A DNA stretch of 64,000 bases from Mantis religiosa (GCA_030765055.1 CM060955.1:160841343-160905342); one strand, 5' to 3'; positions 10,454 to 21,657 are shown, numbered from the stretch's first letter. Notes: generated by a model not told the origin, from the letters alone. A program made the numbers and translations.

Positions 10454-11652
10454 TCACAACCTGCACCTGAAAATGTGACTGGTGTTAGTGTGTCGTTTGT
10501 GTGGGTTCCTGGACACGTGGGGCTGCCGGTCAATGAAGCTACTGACGTGGCAGCTGTAACTAATTAAAGGGTAGCGCAAAGAGTTCCACGTTGGCGCGAC
10601 AGTTTGTCGCAAGTTAGGGTTCAACAGTTTATCCTTAGGGTCGAGCAATGAGTTCCGTCAAAGGGTATGCGTGGATATGTAAGTAAGGATAGTTCTAATC
10701 ACACTGCAATGCAAACTCGAAGTTGCCGACCAAGGGTTACCGATATATCACTGTTTAGAGTTACCGTATGTAGAATGCTTATTACTCGATAACACTTAAT
10801 TCGTTATTTACGTAGGAACGGACACGTACCTTTTCTCTCATCTCTTCTGGTCTGCCTTCGCCCAAGACAGAAGTAGATGACCGTCTTAATGAGCTGCCAG
10901 CCACGGTCTGCTTGTCTCTGGGGCACTGCAGTTGCGAGTGTGACTTTCACCTCTGGAAGCCCTGTCTTCATTCACACGCAAATTCCCTTTGACTATTTTG
11001 TCCATTGTGATTATTAGTCTCAAGCGCAGTCAAGTGTTACCCATTTAGAATTTCTGCTAAGAAAACCCTCTTTCTGCCGCGTCTTTTGTTCAACGACTCA
11101 ACCACCTGCCTGCACGTCTTGTAACAAAGATATATTATTCCTTTGAAATCCATTACTATTCTTTGCTCATTGCATCCCTTAATTTCGGTATCACAGCTAA
11201 AGCTGCTATTTTAGATTAGCGGTGTTTTTGTTCTTTTTATTACTTCGGCAGATCATCGTGGAGCTCTATGTAAGCCTATCCTCTCACGTTGGGACGAAGA
11301 CTGGAATGGGGCTCAGAGCAACAAGCTCCGGGACGTAAAACCACACCCTGTACCCTGGTGTACTTCTTCGCGCCGTCGTCGTCGCGAAGAAGTCGTTTTA
11401 GCCCGTCTCCGTATTGGATACTGCCTTTTTAGCCACCGACATTTTTTATCATCTGACCCTGCACCATTTTGTGCTCACTATCGGGAGCATTTGACCGTGC
11501 GACATTTTTTAACACAATGCCAGTTTTTAGCTCCCATGCGTAACTGCCCCCGTTTTCCGGCTACCCTAAAGCAGGTGTTTGCGGACAACCCGAGTCGCGT
11601 GGAGCGAGTTTTGGCTTTCATCCGCCTTAGCGGTATGGGCAGCCGCATTTGA
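10454..11652 (+). pseudogene. LINE (jockey/I-type) ORF2 3' end: RNase H and C-terminal domain, split by an insertion
   Basis: 10454-10563 translates to GVSVSFVWVPGHVGLPVNEA, the RNase H segment with the W.PGH.G..GNE-type motif (GNE is here VNE). The frame resumes about 11215-11652 with WDEDWN..NKLRDVKP, then VVLARLRIGYCLFSHRHFL and C..H...HLTVRHFLTQC, the zinc-knuckle-like C-terminal motif of I/jockey ORF2 proteins. A stop follows at 11650-11652. Between the parts sits a ~620-bp sequence found again at 52140-52868. The two halves are contiguous in the normal protein, so that block is an insertion. Confidence 0.85.
10590..11208. repeat. Dispersed repeat R, copy 1 (inserted in a LINE)
   Basis: Long-range similarity to 52140-52868: shared words include GGGTATGCGTGGATATG, GAAGTTGCCGACCAAGG, TGCTTATTACTCGATAA and CCTTTGAAATCCAT in the same order. 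It interrupts a LINE ORF between RNase H and the C-terminal motif. No terminal repeats or coding capacity were recognised, so class is unknown. Confidence 0.7.
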
Positions 11653-11844
11653 CTCGACACCTGCTTTTACTGTTTTTATGGTTTAGTTTTAGCTTCTTAT
11701 TGGCAGTGTTTTACATGATTTTCCGGTTTTAATGTGTTGATTTTAAGTGTGTAGACCTTTTACCTTTGTAAGGGCAGTTGTGCGCCCTTAACCCAATTCT
11801 TCTACTACTTCTGAAAATTTGTCGGTGTAGCGCCTGCTGTATAT

Positions 11845-12349
11845 TGTGACTTTGTGGGTTCGTGAAATGAAAAGTCCAATTTCACCACTCAAAAATGTTC
11901 TTTATTTCCACCTACTTACAGTTAAACTCTTGCCAATTACACAGAATTACGTAATGCACACAATTACGATTCACCAGTTCGTCCGTTACAATTTCACTTG
12001 CACTCGTAATTACGTACAGTCTTCCGATGCTCTCACACAGTCTTCTCGTCGTACACTAGCACTGCATTCTTACACCAAGAACTCTGACTGACTGACTCAC
12101 GACGTCACGTGTGGACTTTTGCACGACGTGTAGCTTATATAGGGTCCGCTTGCCGATCTGGAAGGTTCTCCATTAGATGAAATATCCCGTAATTTCGAGA
12201 ACACAGGTGGAACAGAAAGAGACGGCGCAGTGATGTTTTTTGTCCCAGCCATCCCTTCTTAACGCTATAAGACAAACGAGGCGGCGGGGCGAACACCGAC
12301 CCGTCTGCTGCTTGCACAGTCTATAGGGTGTTCCGACGCTCGGGTGACA
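11845..12349 (-). mobile_element. Solo LTR, family 1, subfamily B, ATAT target duplication
   Basis: Plus-strand ends are TGTGACTTTGTGGG and GGGTGACA, with ATAT on both sides (11841-11844 and 12350-12353). In the sense (minus) direction there is a TATATAAG box at 12134-12141 and an AATAAA signal at 11901-11906. The middle differs from subfamily A but matches 33227-33717 closely. Lack of internal genes indicates recombination between two LTRs. Confidence 0.9.
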
Positions 12350-12689
12350 ATATAAACCATGTGCACCAAAAATTTGCTGTAGAGTAGAACCGCAACGTCC
12401 AAAACTGAAGCCTGGAAAGTGCCGCATGCGACCACTTGCTAGTAGCTGCTGGACATCCTTCCTCAGCTCTGTAGTGTGTGTGGGGGACGGCACTTCTTAC
12501 ATATGTTATGTGTAAACCTCTGCTCGTAAGGGGTAAACCGTACTTCCTGCCTATATGCTCCTACGTATTCTGGACGTTTCGTGTACTTCCAGCTGTACTC
12601 CACACATAGGTCACACATACAGCAGAGATAATGCCATCAAACTCTCAATGGATTGTCTGCGTAATAATGTTCGTGTTTCTCTCTATATA

Positions 12690-13139
12690 CAGGGTGTCCC
12701 ACCTAACTCTGCGACCTAAAATATTTCCGAAATGAAACAAAATATGAAAATTCCAATTGGCCAGAATGTACCTATGTCAGGAGCTCACACAGTGAGAAGG
12801 TATGCACAATCCATCAAGTTTAACTAATAACACTTCACTGTAGATAACAATAAAGTTTCTGAGGGCTGTAGGCCACTAGTAAATGTGCCCAGAAAAGCGG
12901 AACCAAATGTGTTATCAATAATTTTAGCTTTAGTTGTCATTTTGATAGAATAAACATACATGTTCCATTAAAAAAAACGCAATTTGGTGTTGAAAGTGTT
13001 ATTTGTTTACCTGTATGGATTGTGCATAGCTTCTCATTTGTGAGCCCCTGGCATGAGTACATTCCTTGCCAATTGGAATTTTCATATTTTGTTTCATTTC
13101 AGAGATATTTGAGGTTGCAGAGTTAGGTGGGACATCCTC
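12690..13139. mobile_element. 450-bp MITE with ~130-bp terminal inverted repeats
   Basis: The left end CAGGGTGTCCCACCTAACTC is matched in inverse at the right end (GAGTTAGGTGGGACATCCT). Similarity continues inward about 130 bp, including ATGAAACAAAATATGAAAAT. TA duplications flank it at 12688-12689 and 13140-13141. No coding frame: a non-autonomous Tc1/mariner-type element. Confidence 0.9.
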
Positions 13140-13257
13140 TATAGAATTACTTAGTAAACCCTGCTAGTGAACTTGTTTTCAGCATAAGTGAAAACGAAAT
13201 AATACGTTTCTTACAAGAGCATTGTTAGAAGGTTTCGATTATCTTGAATAATGTTTT

Positions 13258-13353
13258 GACAACAAACCAAGACAGTCACGGCCTCGCACCAGCAAGTCTG
13301 ACGACATGATGCAGCGAGTGGAGAACGTTGTTTTGGAGGATCACCGAATGAGC
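13258..13353 (+). pseudogene. Mariner transposase inter-HTH fragment, plus strand
   Basis: The translation NKPRQSRPRTSKSDDMMQRV then VLEDHRMSI matches the linker between the two HTH motifs of mariner transposases. It lies on the opposite strand to the HTH array beginning next to it, so part of one transposase has been inverted at about 13353. Confidence 0.75.
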
Positions 13354-14173
13354 ATTTTCAGATCTTCATACAGGATTGTGTGCACAGATTTCTCTGAAAT
13401 GCCGATTTTGGAGGCGATGTCTGTGACTGTCTTGGTTTGTTGTCACACGATGTTCTGTCTCCATTGAACTGTCGCACCCAGGAACGTACATTAGACACAT
13501 TCATGATACCATCATCACATACCTCACTTAACTGTCTTGGTTTGTTGTCACATGATGTTCTGTCTCCATTCAACTGTCGCACCTAGGAACGTACATTAGA
13601 CACATCCATAGTACCATCACCACATACCTCACTTAACTGTCTTGGTTTGTTGTCACATGATGTTCCTCACTTAACTGTCTTGGTTTGTTGTCACATGATG
13701 TTCTGTCTCCATTGAACTGTCGCACCCAGGAACGTACATTAGACACATCCATGGTACCATCACCACATGCCTCACTCAACTGTCTTGGTTTGTTGTCACA
13801 CGATGTTCTGTCTCCATTGAACTGTCGCACCCAGGATCGTACATTAGACACATCCATGATACCATCACCACATGCCTCACTCAACTGTCTTGGTTTGTTG
13901 TCACACGATGTTCTGTCTCCATTGAACTGTCGCACCCAGCAACGTACATTAGACACATCCATGGTACCATCACCACACGCCTCACTTAACTGTCTTGGTT
14001 TGTTGTCACACGATGTTTTGTCTCCATTGAACTGTCGCACCCAGCAACGTACATTAGACACATCCATGGTACCATCACGACATGCCTCATTCAACTGGCG
14101 ATGAATTTCAGTAGGTGTCACACCTATGAAAACAAATGATTACACGCTCTTCTTTCAATGAAAACGTCGCCAT
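13354..14173 (-). pseudogene. Mariner transposase N-terminal domain with in-frame HTH amplification
   Basis: An ATG at 14171-14173 starts MATFSLKEERVI, a mariner-like N-terminus. After a frameshift come TPTEIHRQLNEACRDGTMDV and SNVRCWVRQFNGD, the first HTH. This 35-residue segment is then repeated head-to-tail. The last repeat leads into the second HTH (DIASKIGISEKSVHTILYED) ending at the inversion near 13353. The catalytic domain is absent. A 162-codon frame (13633-14121) stays open across repeats because the unit is a multiple of three. Confidence 0.85.
13431..14098 (-). repeat. 105-bp (35-codon) tandem repeats of a mariner HTH
   Basis: CTTGGTTTGTTGTCACA recurs at 13431, 13536, 13641, 13679, 13784, 13889 and 13994. 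Steps are 105 bp except one shortened 38-bp unit. Each unit encodes the WVRQFNGD..SCDNKPRQLSE.C.DG.M.VSNVR segment on the minus strand. The exact 3x35 length keeps the frame. Confidence 0.92.
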
Positions 14174-14229
14174 TTTAAGTATCAAAACAGTCCTAACTCT
14201 CGTCGCTGCCACTAGAGTTCTATGCACTG

Positions 14230-15331
14230 TACAGTGCTGCCATCTGTCACGCATTCACAAAGAGTCCTATAAATTGAACGCACCTAGTACAATTTGGTAA
14301 TAGCAGTTGTATTGTAAAAATGCATATAATTGGACCTGTTCTACTAAGGTTGGTAATGTCTTCGTTGTTTTTCTTTTTTTCTTCCTTCCAAAACACAAGG
14401 CATAAAACATTGAGCTTTATTCTGTGAAGCAAAGTGGACAGTCGAACTTCGTTTGTCAAGTTCATATTTGAGGAAAACAAAGGCTTTATGAATTCCATTT
14501 GTGACCTTCGACTGCCGCGTGTGGGTTAATTCATCTTACATCAACTAATAGTGTTGTCGCGCAGTAATGGAAAACTGTCATCGCTAATTAGTTGCGATTG
14601 TTTCACAGGCATATATCACCAGTTCCGAACACAAACACACACGCAACTCTAGCTGGAGGAAAAATTAATGACTCCACTGTTTTCAAAACATGCAGATGTA
14701 ACGATAAAACTAATCGCAATTATAAGTGAAACTTCCTGGTACAAAAATACGATATTGCTACTTTGTTAGAGCAAATTTTTACATGAAGGAAAAAATCAAA
14801 TGTAATAAGTTATTTTATGACATATCTTGTCTTGAATTTTATTGGCATAGCGTCTGAAATCCTGTTTATTTTGAAAACCGTAAGACGTAGGCAATATCTT
14901 AATAAAATAATGTAGATCTCGTTAAAGCACGCATTTTCTCTCTCTCTCACTCTCTCTCTCTCTCAAATAAGAAACCGTCATTCTGTTTGTTATTTCTTTG
15001 GCACGCAAATAGAACGGAATTTCAAAGTTATTACATAGTGATCAGCTATTAAAGGATGTGACTATCGGTTAAAGCCTGCAATATTTCATTATTTTCCTTA
15101 TATAGTTATTGCCAAATAAATTGACATCTGGAGTTTTCAAATAGCAAGCTAAGAAGCGAGTCACTTTTTTGTGATGCTTTCAATCCATCTCACGCCCTGG
15201 CTCTTGGTTCTGTGGGTAGGTAAGCTCAGTATGTGCAGAAAGTTGTTCCCCTGACACTTTTGTTTTTTAGATTTACTATCCATCGATCAGCAAGTATGTT
15301 TTACAGATATTTCTTGTAGAGGAACATAGTA
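14230..15331. other. Unannotated sequence with a (TC)n tract
   Basis: A short CT-rich run lies at about 14936-14964. No repeat or gene was recognised otherwise. Confidence 0.5.
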
Positions 15332-15589
15332 TAGTCGTGCTGCTCGAACGGTTGCCCTGGAAACCTCTCAGATAAGGCACTGATTATTCTTGTAAGAGTA
15401 AGAAGGGAACTGCTGCCCTTCATTGCTCTCTGCTAAGTACCAATGAATGCATTACTTCAGCCAATGGAAATCGCAAGAATCACAAATGACAGATACATGT
15501 TCACTCCACGTGGAGTAATCAGTGCGTTATCTAAGAGGTATCTATTACTATAGATAAATCCATGGTAACAGTTCGAGCAGCGCGACTAT
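15332..15589. mobile_element. MITE M, copy 1 (~258 bp)
   Basis: Inverted ends: TAGTCGTGCTGCTCGAACGG at the left, its near-complement ending at ~15589. The inverted similarity extends about 60-70 bp, including CTGATTATTC-type words. A second copy with the same interior (CACTTCAGCCAATGGAA-like) lies at 32119-32393. Confidence 0.8.
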
Positions 15590-15716
15590 AACAGAACACA
15601 TAACAATTGAGGTAGCAGTAAACGGCTGCTCTAAGTATGGCAGGATAGCTGTAACACAAACTGAGGACTTCAGGTCTCATAGTTATCATTCGTCTGGGTC
15701 GTCTGTACTGGAGAGG

Positions 15717-16155
15717 TCATTCAGGAGAAGATCTTGTGGCAGTCTGCGCTTGAGGCGAGTTGGTTGGCGAGTGCGATTGCCGAGATTGTAGGTAACAGCT
15801 CCAGGGACATGCTGGAGATGGTAAAACAAAGGTCGAGCCAGTCGTGGGATGTACTAGTGAAAGGGTAGAAGACCAAACTCGTGAGGAAGTTGTTGGTTTC
15901 TGACAATCCATGGAGCATGTGTACCGAGCACCCTGTTTTGTAGTACCTGCTGTCGGCGATGATTAGTCTTGTTGGTGCCACCCCAGATTGGAGCTGCATA
16001 GGTAAAAATGGGATGGACTAGAGATGTGTAAAGAAGAAGGGAGGATTCATAAACAAGTGAGGTGCGCCTGTTGAGTAAAGGGTACAGTTTTGAGAGCCGG
16101 CAGACGCAAGTGTAACAGACCGACAGATCTGGGTGTTCCAAGTAAGTCGAGTGTC
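15717..16155 (-). pseudogene. Jockey-clade-like RT C-terminal fragment
   Basis: On the minus strand: TRLTWNTQI, then RLSKLYPLLNRRTSLVYESS, LLLYTSLVHPIFTYAAPIWG and NHRRQQVLQNRVLGTHAPWI. This is the classic LD.RLTW ... LL..RS.L ... LY...I.PI..YA.P.WG order of jockey-type ORF2 after the catalytic domain. Frameshifts break it near 16125 and 15900-16000. It abuts the GC-rich repeats at 16155, with all upstream coding sequence missing. Confidence 0.8.
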
Positions 16156-17180
16156 CAGTAGCACTTCCCGTAGGGGAGGTACTCGTGGTACCTCTGACGT
16201 TGCTAGTGGAACCTCGGGTCGAACATCTGAGCCCCTCCTCCGGGAGTTCTTCGGATTGGGTTGGACTCGAGGGGACAGTGTGTTCCCAACACCCGTGGGA
16301 ATGGGGTACGTCTTCGGACAAGGTTGAGGGAAGCCATTAATTCTCCCGGGTACTAACCTGCAAAGCTAGTAGAAGGTGTGCTAGATCACCAGGCGGCCCC
16401 ACCGAGGTCATATCGGTAACCTTCACCCTTGGTGTTGGCGCGCGTAAGTGGCGTATGCACTTCCATCCCGTCTTGTGTCCTTGGACCAGATGGGGGGGCT
16501 TGTTTGTAACCCAGGTCTTGCCCTATGGAACGCCCCACTGAGAACGCCGAGCGCCCTTTGGGACAGCTCGGATAGCTCCATGGTTTTAAGGGGTCCGGGT
16601 CTTGGTCCTACGGGTCCAGGACTGATGGGAGTAGACCCTCTGGACTCAACTGCCCAGTAGCACTCCCGTAGATGAGGGGATCCGTCCGCTCTGGCTGTTG
16701 TGGTGCGAGCGCTGCGGACCCTTAACACTCGTGATACCTCTGACTTTACCAGAGGAACCTCGGGCCGAACATTTGAGCCTCTTCTTGAATGGGAGTTGTT
16801 CGGATTGGGTTGGACCCGAGGGGGCAGATCTCCCGTTACCCGCGGGAGATCGCGTACCTCCGGCCAGGCTTCGGCCGCACGGAGGGGGCAGAGGGTTGCC
16901 TAAAAAGCCCCGGGTACTAGCCTGCAGAGCTAGTAGAAGGTGTGCTAGATCACCAGGCGGTCCCACCGAGGTTATTCGGTAGTCTTCCCTCCGGGGTTGA
17001 GGCGCGTAAGTGGCGTATCCACTTCCACCGGTCTTGACGTCGTTGGGGGGGGGGGGGGGGGGCTTATAGACTCATGGTATTGCTCCAAGGAAAGAACCGC
17101 GGAGTTCTCCATCACTCCCGTCTGATAGAGGCTGGAGTCTTGGGACTTTCGGGTAGACCTCACTGAACGTTGTCTAGTAG
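16155..17180 (-). repeat. Two head-to-tail ~500-bp GC-rich repeats (putative LINE 5' UTR)
   Basis: CCAGTAGCAC-type words mark unit borders at 16155, 16654 and 17174, giving units of ~499 and ~520 bp. Both contain TTCGGATTGGGTTGGAC, GTAGAAGGTGTGCTAGATCA and CAGGCGG.CCCACCGAGG. The block is much richer in G+C than its surroundings. In minus orientation it sits directly upstream of the RT fragment at 15717-16155, so tandem 5' UTR monomers of an internally deleted element are likely; this is inference. Confidence 0.7.
17045..17062. repeat. Poly-G tract (18 nt)
   Basis: Eighteen consecutive G residues inside the second GC-rich unit. Such a run could form a G-quadruplex and is also prone to assembly error. 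Confidence 0.9.
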
Positions 17181-18206
17181 CACCCAAAGATATGTCACTG
17201 GCACACTGGTTGGTAGCCATGAGAGCTGTTCCTCAAGGAGCTGTAGTGAAGGAGGATTGGAAATGAACACTTCTGTCGAACAAACACCTGCTATTTGCAA
17301 TACGTAACCGACTTTCTTCACGACCGGGCACTTGTTTGTGGTGCTTAATGCGGGCTCGTCCACTAGTTCCTAAGAATTTTTCACGTGCCAAATTGTTTGG
17401 CGATATACCAGTAACGAAAAATGGAACAAAGTAATTTCAGAAAATGTTTATCTTAATTAACAAGAACTAGATAAAACAAGTGTTGATAAGAATAATTTTT
17501 TGAGTAACTGTGGACAAATTCATATGAATGTAACATCAGCATACTTTTTTTCTCGAGTTGTCTCAGTTTTAATATAGCCTTGTTCATTGCATGTATACAA
17601 ATTAGCTTCCATTGATTATGTTTTATTGTTATTCCTAATCAGAGGTACGAGAATACAATGTTGCAGATAAAAGACCAGAGTGCTTGTGTACTTTCACAAC
17701 CGCTGTATATGAAGGAAGGACTTTCCAAATTATGGAGTGTTAAGGTTTTATACAAGAGTGTACTGCAGTTGGATAGGTCACCAGTGTGAAGGCCATGGTG
17801 TTTTCCCGCCACAGTACACATTGCATTTAACGTTTGTATAATTAATAGCAAGGCTTATATTCCTTTACTGGCAAACATCCATTTACTTTTGTTTGTGGAC
17901 AGGGTTGACCAAAAGTCCTTGACCGATGATAGTAAACTATGACGTAGTCACAGCTGCTGAATGAAGACGGAATTTTACACTCTTTGCCTTTAAGCACATA
18001 GAGGTAAGTTTGGAGAGTATTTGGTTGATTTTAAGATAATTAGAGAAAGGAGTGTAATTTACCATAATAACGTCTCTTTCTTGAAGCCATCTGTCTTTAT
18101 TGTGTCTGCTGCCAGCTGCTATAGTGGCGAACTAAGAACTTTGTGCTACGAGTCTGAAATCATATCCGAAAGATAATTAGGAGATGCAATGAAGGGAATC
18201 GTGGTA
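17181..18206. other. Unannotated sequence
   Basis: No repeats shared elsewhere in the window and no coding similarity recognised. Confidence 0.5.
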
Positions 18207-18613
18207 TGCCCGCCTCGGTAGCGTACACGTTAGCGTGTCTGCCTCTCGTTCAAGAGCTCCCGAGTTCGAATCTAGTAGTTAATATTCATCCAGTGTGATT
18301 AATAGATGAGAATGATAAAATTTTACGTAAAGAAATTTGATTAAAATTTGTTTAATTTAAAGGTATTATTACCTTTATAAATATAAAACAATCTTATTGA
18401 TTTCAAATTAAATCGAATCGCACGGTAATTAATTTCAGTGTAAATGAAAACCTCGGTTAGGGGAGCTATCTGGATAAGGTTTTTCTGGGGTTTTCCCTTA
18501 TCCTTAAAGGCGAATGTCGGGTAGCTCTAAGCTCCAGGGACCCTGGACACATTTGAGCATCATTTCACCCATCTCATTCACCGTCCGATACGACTTAAAT
18601 ATGGAGGACGTGA
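18207..18613 (+). mobile_element. SINE-A copy with ~160-bp internal insertion
   Basis: Head: GCCCGCCTCGGTAGCGTAC (A box) and CCCGAGTTCGAATCTAG (B box) at 18210-18280. An unrelated A+T-rich stretch follows (about 18283-18448). The element resumes with the core GGATAAGGTTTTTCTGGGG and the tail ending TTCACCGTCCGATACGAC. It is followed by the (AAT)n tract. Confidence 0.85.
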
Positions 18614-18745
<132 letters not shown>

Positions 18746-18895
18746 CGTGATATGCGAGTATGCAGCCAAGCTTTGACCTAAGTGGCAAGGAGAAAACACG
18801 ATAAACAGAAGTCAGACGGGGATAAAACCAGCAACCTCGCGAATTGGGGCGCACACTGTACCACAGCGCCACCTCGCTGGGTTCACACCCTGTGA
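18746..18895 (-). mobile_element. tRNA-derived SINE G
   Basis: On the minus strand the head reads GCGAGGTGGCGCTGTGGTAC (A-box-like) and, ~40 nt later, GGTTGCTGGTTTTATCCCCG (B-box-like), followed by a ~90-bp body and then a (TTA)n tail. The layout is that of a tRNA SINE. Only one copy was seen here. Confidence 0.6.
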
Positions 18896-19976
18896 TAATA
18901 TTATAGGTATGTTGTACTTTTATGTTACTCATTGACATAATTTTCCTCTTTTAATTGTTATCACGTACCGTTTAAATTGCCTCTTTTACCTTCGACTGTC
19001 TCAAGACAGGTTTTTGTATGAATCATTTGAAGAAAACTGAGTTGAAAAGCTCATTTGGATGCAACACATCAGACTGATTTTTCAATCAGTAAGCATTAAT
19101 CGAGTGGCACCTTCAGTTTATATTCCTGGGAACTACGACAATAAACCGAGAGTGTTTGCTGTATAGTGGTTTCTAATTTTTGTAATTTTAACTTCACAAC
19201 TTTTTTTTTTTTTTTGCGTCTAAATATTTTCACTTGAGCAACCATAAAAATAGCGGTTCACTTGCAAATATATTTGGCACGTTTGCACCAGTATCGCGTA
19301 ACAGGAAATAGCTGGAGGCAACATTTCAGGTATTTAAGCCATGAATATTTCGTCTGTGGCAAAGTTCTGCATTCGTTGCACCTCTGCATCTTTGCTCCTT
19401 TAGTTGTATTGTCTGTTTTATCGTATTTGCTCTATGGATATGCTTTGTTCAAATCAGTTAATAGGATAATGGTCATGGTACAGATTCACCAGTACTGTGG
19501 TTTGCTCTCCATTGTTGCATTCTCTATTCCTACAGTTCGTTCCAAAACATGACAATTCTGCCCCATTGTTCTGTCAAGGGTGGCGGTAGTTGAGGTTTTG
19601 CTTTACACGGTGTGTGTCTGTAGGAAATATAGGAACCAGAACCTATTATTCAGTGCCTCCAACCCTGTTTATTAGGGCCACGTTTTGGTTGCTAATGGTT
19701 ACAGGCCAGGGACAAACGAGAGCGCTTTGAAAGTTGTGTGTTGGCAAAATGTATAGAGCTGGTGCAACGAAAGCTTGCCAAAGTGTCTGATGCGCAAAGC
19801 ACTATTTTCATATCGTCGCACCTTACGCCTGTGAAATGTCCGTTTTACGGTCCTCGGTATCTGACAACGTCTCAAGGTTCATATTGCAGTCAAAGAGTAT
19901 ATTATTGAGCGATTTATTGTTTGGTATTGTATTTTGTGGTTTTACATATGAAGATCTATTTATTGGTTTACAATAT
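18896..19976. other. Unannotated sequence
   Basis: A 15-nt T run near 19201 and short frames only. No recognisable element. Confidence 0.5.
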
Positions 19977-20412
19977 TGTCGCCGAGGCATTATTGTGCTG
20001 CTGCCGGCCCGCGCGTAGGCGAACGCTAGGCGCTTGCAGGGAGAGACAGACAGAAGCGGGGAGAGAGACAGTAATGTCTGGATAACTCTTTTCTTCTCTT
20101 GCCGTCGTGAAAGGCCGTGAAACTTCGGCAGCTTTCGAGAGACAATGAGTTGGTTATAAACAAGCGGTAAGGGACGAGTCAGTCTGTTGCCAATGGAACT
20201 GCGAGTTGCTAATGAGTTGAGTGTGTTGTGAGCTGTGCCGCAGTGAATTCCTTCTTTTGTTTGCGTGTGACAGACGACTTGAGAACTTCTGTTTGTATGT
20301 CACGACATTTTTGATGCTCCAAAGGGGTGTAGAAAGTGTGTTTTTAGTGAAATAAAGAGCATTTAAAATATCTGGACACAAGACTTTTAATTTTAGAACC
20401 CACAAAGTCACA
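19977..20412 (+). mobile_element. Solo LTR, family 1, subfamily A (436 bp)
   Basis: Begins TGTCGCCGAGGCATT and ends CCCACAAAGTCACA. The flanks ATAT / TTAT differ at one position. Sense-strand TATAAAC lies at ~20154 and AATAAAGAGC at 20351. No adjoining retroviral genes. Confidence 0.85.
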
Positions 20413-20733
20413 TTATATTAATTAGCTGTCATTCTTCCCTTAAAATCCAGATTGGGCGTGCTAAACTATATGGTCTTAAATCAGAGCGAGGCAACCCGAG
20501 TTTGTCCGAGTAGTGCCGAAGTCTCGCGCAGCTCCGGGTAGTAACCTTTCGTTGCGTTACCTCTACTACTTACAGCAAGTAGAGGAAGTATTTTAGTTCA
20601 CAAAAAAGAAAAAGACAGATACCGGGATTTATCCCGAAATACAAGTTTTGAGAGTCGCTAAATAGATAAAATAAAGAAGGATTTTTAGAAAAAATGTATC
20701 TTAAGTAAACCATTTCCAATATATACTTTGCTC

Positions 20734-20939
20734 AAGTTCTTCTCGGGAAGCAAGCCAGGTGAAAAGACGACTAGAAATCGACGTTTCGAGAGTTTGATAT
20801 TTTTGTTATATCCGATGATTCATTTGTGGTTTTAACATTTAATAAATATCCTGATGATGGGAGAGATGCACACTCCTGAAACGTCGATTTCTAATCGTCT
20901 TTTCACCTGGCTTGCTTCCGGAGAACTTTAGCATATTCG
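20734..20939. repeat. Foldback element, ~57-bp arms and ~83-bp loop
   Basis: The left arm AAGTTCTTCTCGGGAAGCAA... (20734-20790) pairs with the right arm around GGCTTGCTTCCGGAGAACTT (20876-20939) with few mismatches. The loop end and right arm contain CTGATGATGGGAG and CTGAAACGTCG, words reminiscent of hammerhead-ribozyme cores associated with Penelope-like retroelements. The ribozyme reading is inference. Confidence 0.8.
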
Positions 20940-21657
20940 TCGCCAGGAAAGCTTGATATATACTTTGTTAATTGTCTGAAATTTGAATTACTTTTCTCTA
21001 ACAGGAAGTCGTTACCGGTTTGCCCACTCCCCCTTTCCTTCTTATCATGTAAAGAGGATGGAATTTCAAAGACTTCACATAGTGACTATCTCTAAAAAGA
21101 TTTCACAGTCGTTTAACATATTTATTACTTCCATTTTAGTACAAAGAAATATTCAGAATACCATTTCTACAAATATTACCTCAATAAATATGAAGTAAAT
21201 AGAGGAATGAATGTTTGTAAAAAGTAGAGAAAGTCCTGTCAATGTAATTCATTTCTTTCCCTAACGTAAACATAGATGTGCGATATTTCTTTAGATGTAA
21301 TCACAAGTTGAGAAACAGTCCTGTATTAACTTCTTAGGCTTAGGAATTGTGCAAACAAATTCGGGGAAGCAGAACTTGGTACGCCGTTAGCTAAATGTTG
21401 ATGCGGGGATATAAAATGTAGGTTTGAAAGTTGCGTGTAGATTGGAGACGCACAGGAAGTGCGCAGCGACCCAGTTTTGTGGTCGAGGGCCAGGTGCAGG
21501 GAGCTTACTTGCAAGGTAAAAACAAAACCGCATGTGGGAGTGATTGGATCGATATGTTAATGAAACCGCAAGTTTGGTGTGGCCTTATGGAGAGTAGAAA
21601 CGTCCGCCATAAATCTCCTGCACTGTATCTTACTGCTTACTACATCTTCACAATATA
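20940..21657. other. Unannotated sequence
   Basis: Short frames without family resemblance. Confidence 0.5.

Noticed and set aside
13685..14104. 139-codon plus-strand frame with internal repeats
   Set aside because: Antisense shadow of the mariner HTH repeats. The minus-strand reading matches a known domain and explains the openness of both strands.
16423..16982. Several overlapping open frames of 67-106 codons on both strands in G+C-rich DNA
   Set aside because: High G+C lowers stop-codon frequency, the frames are not conserved between the two ~500-bp units, and no domain is recognisable.
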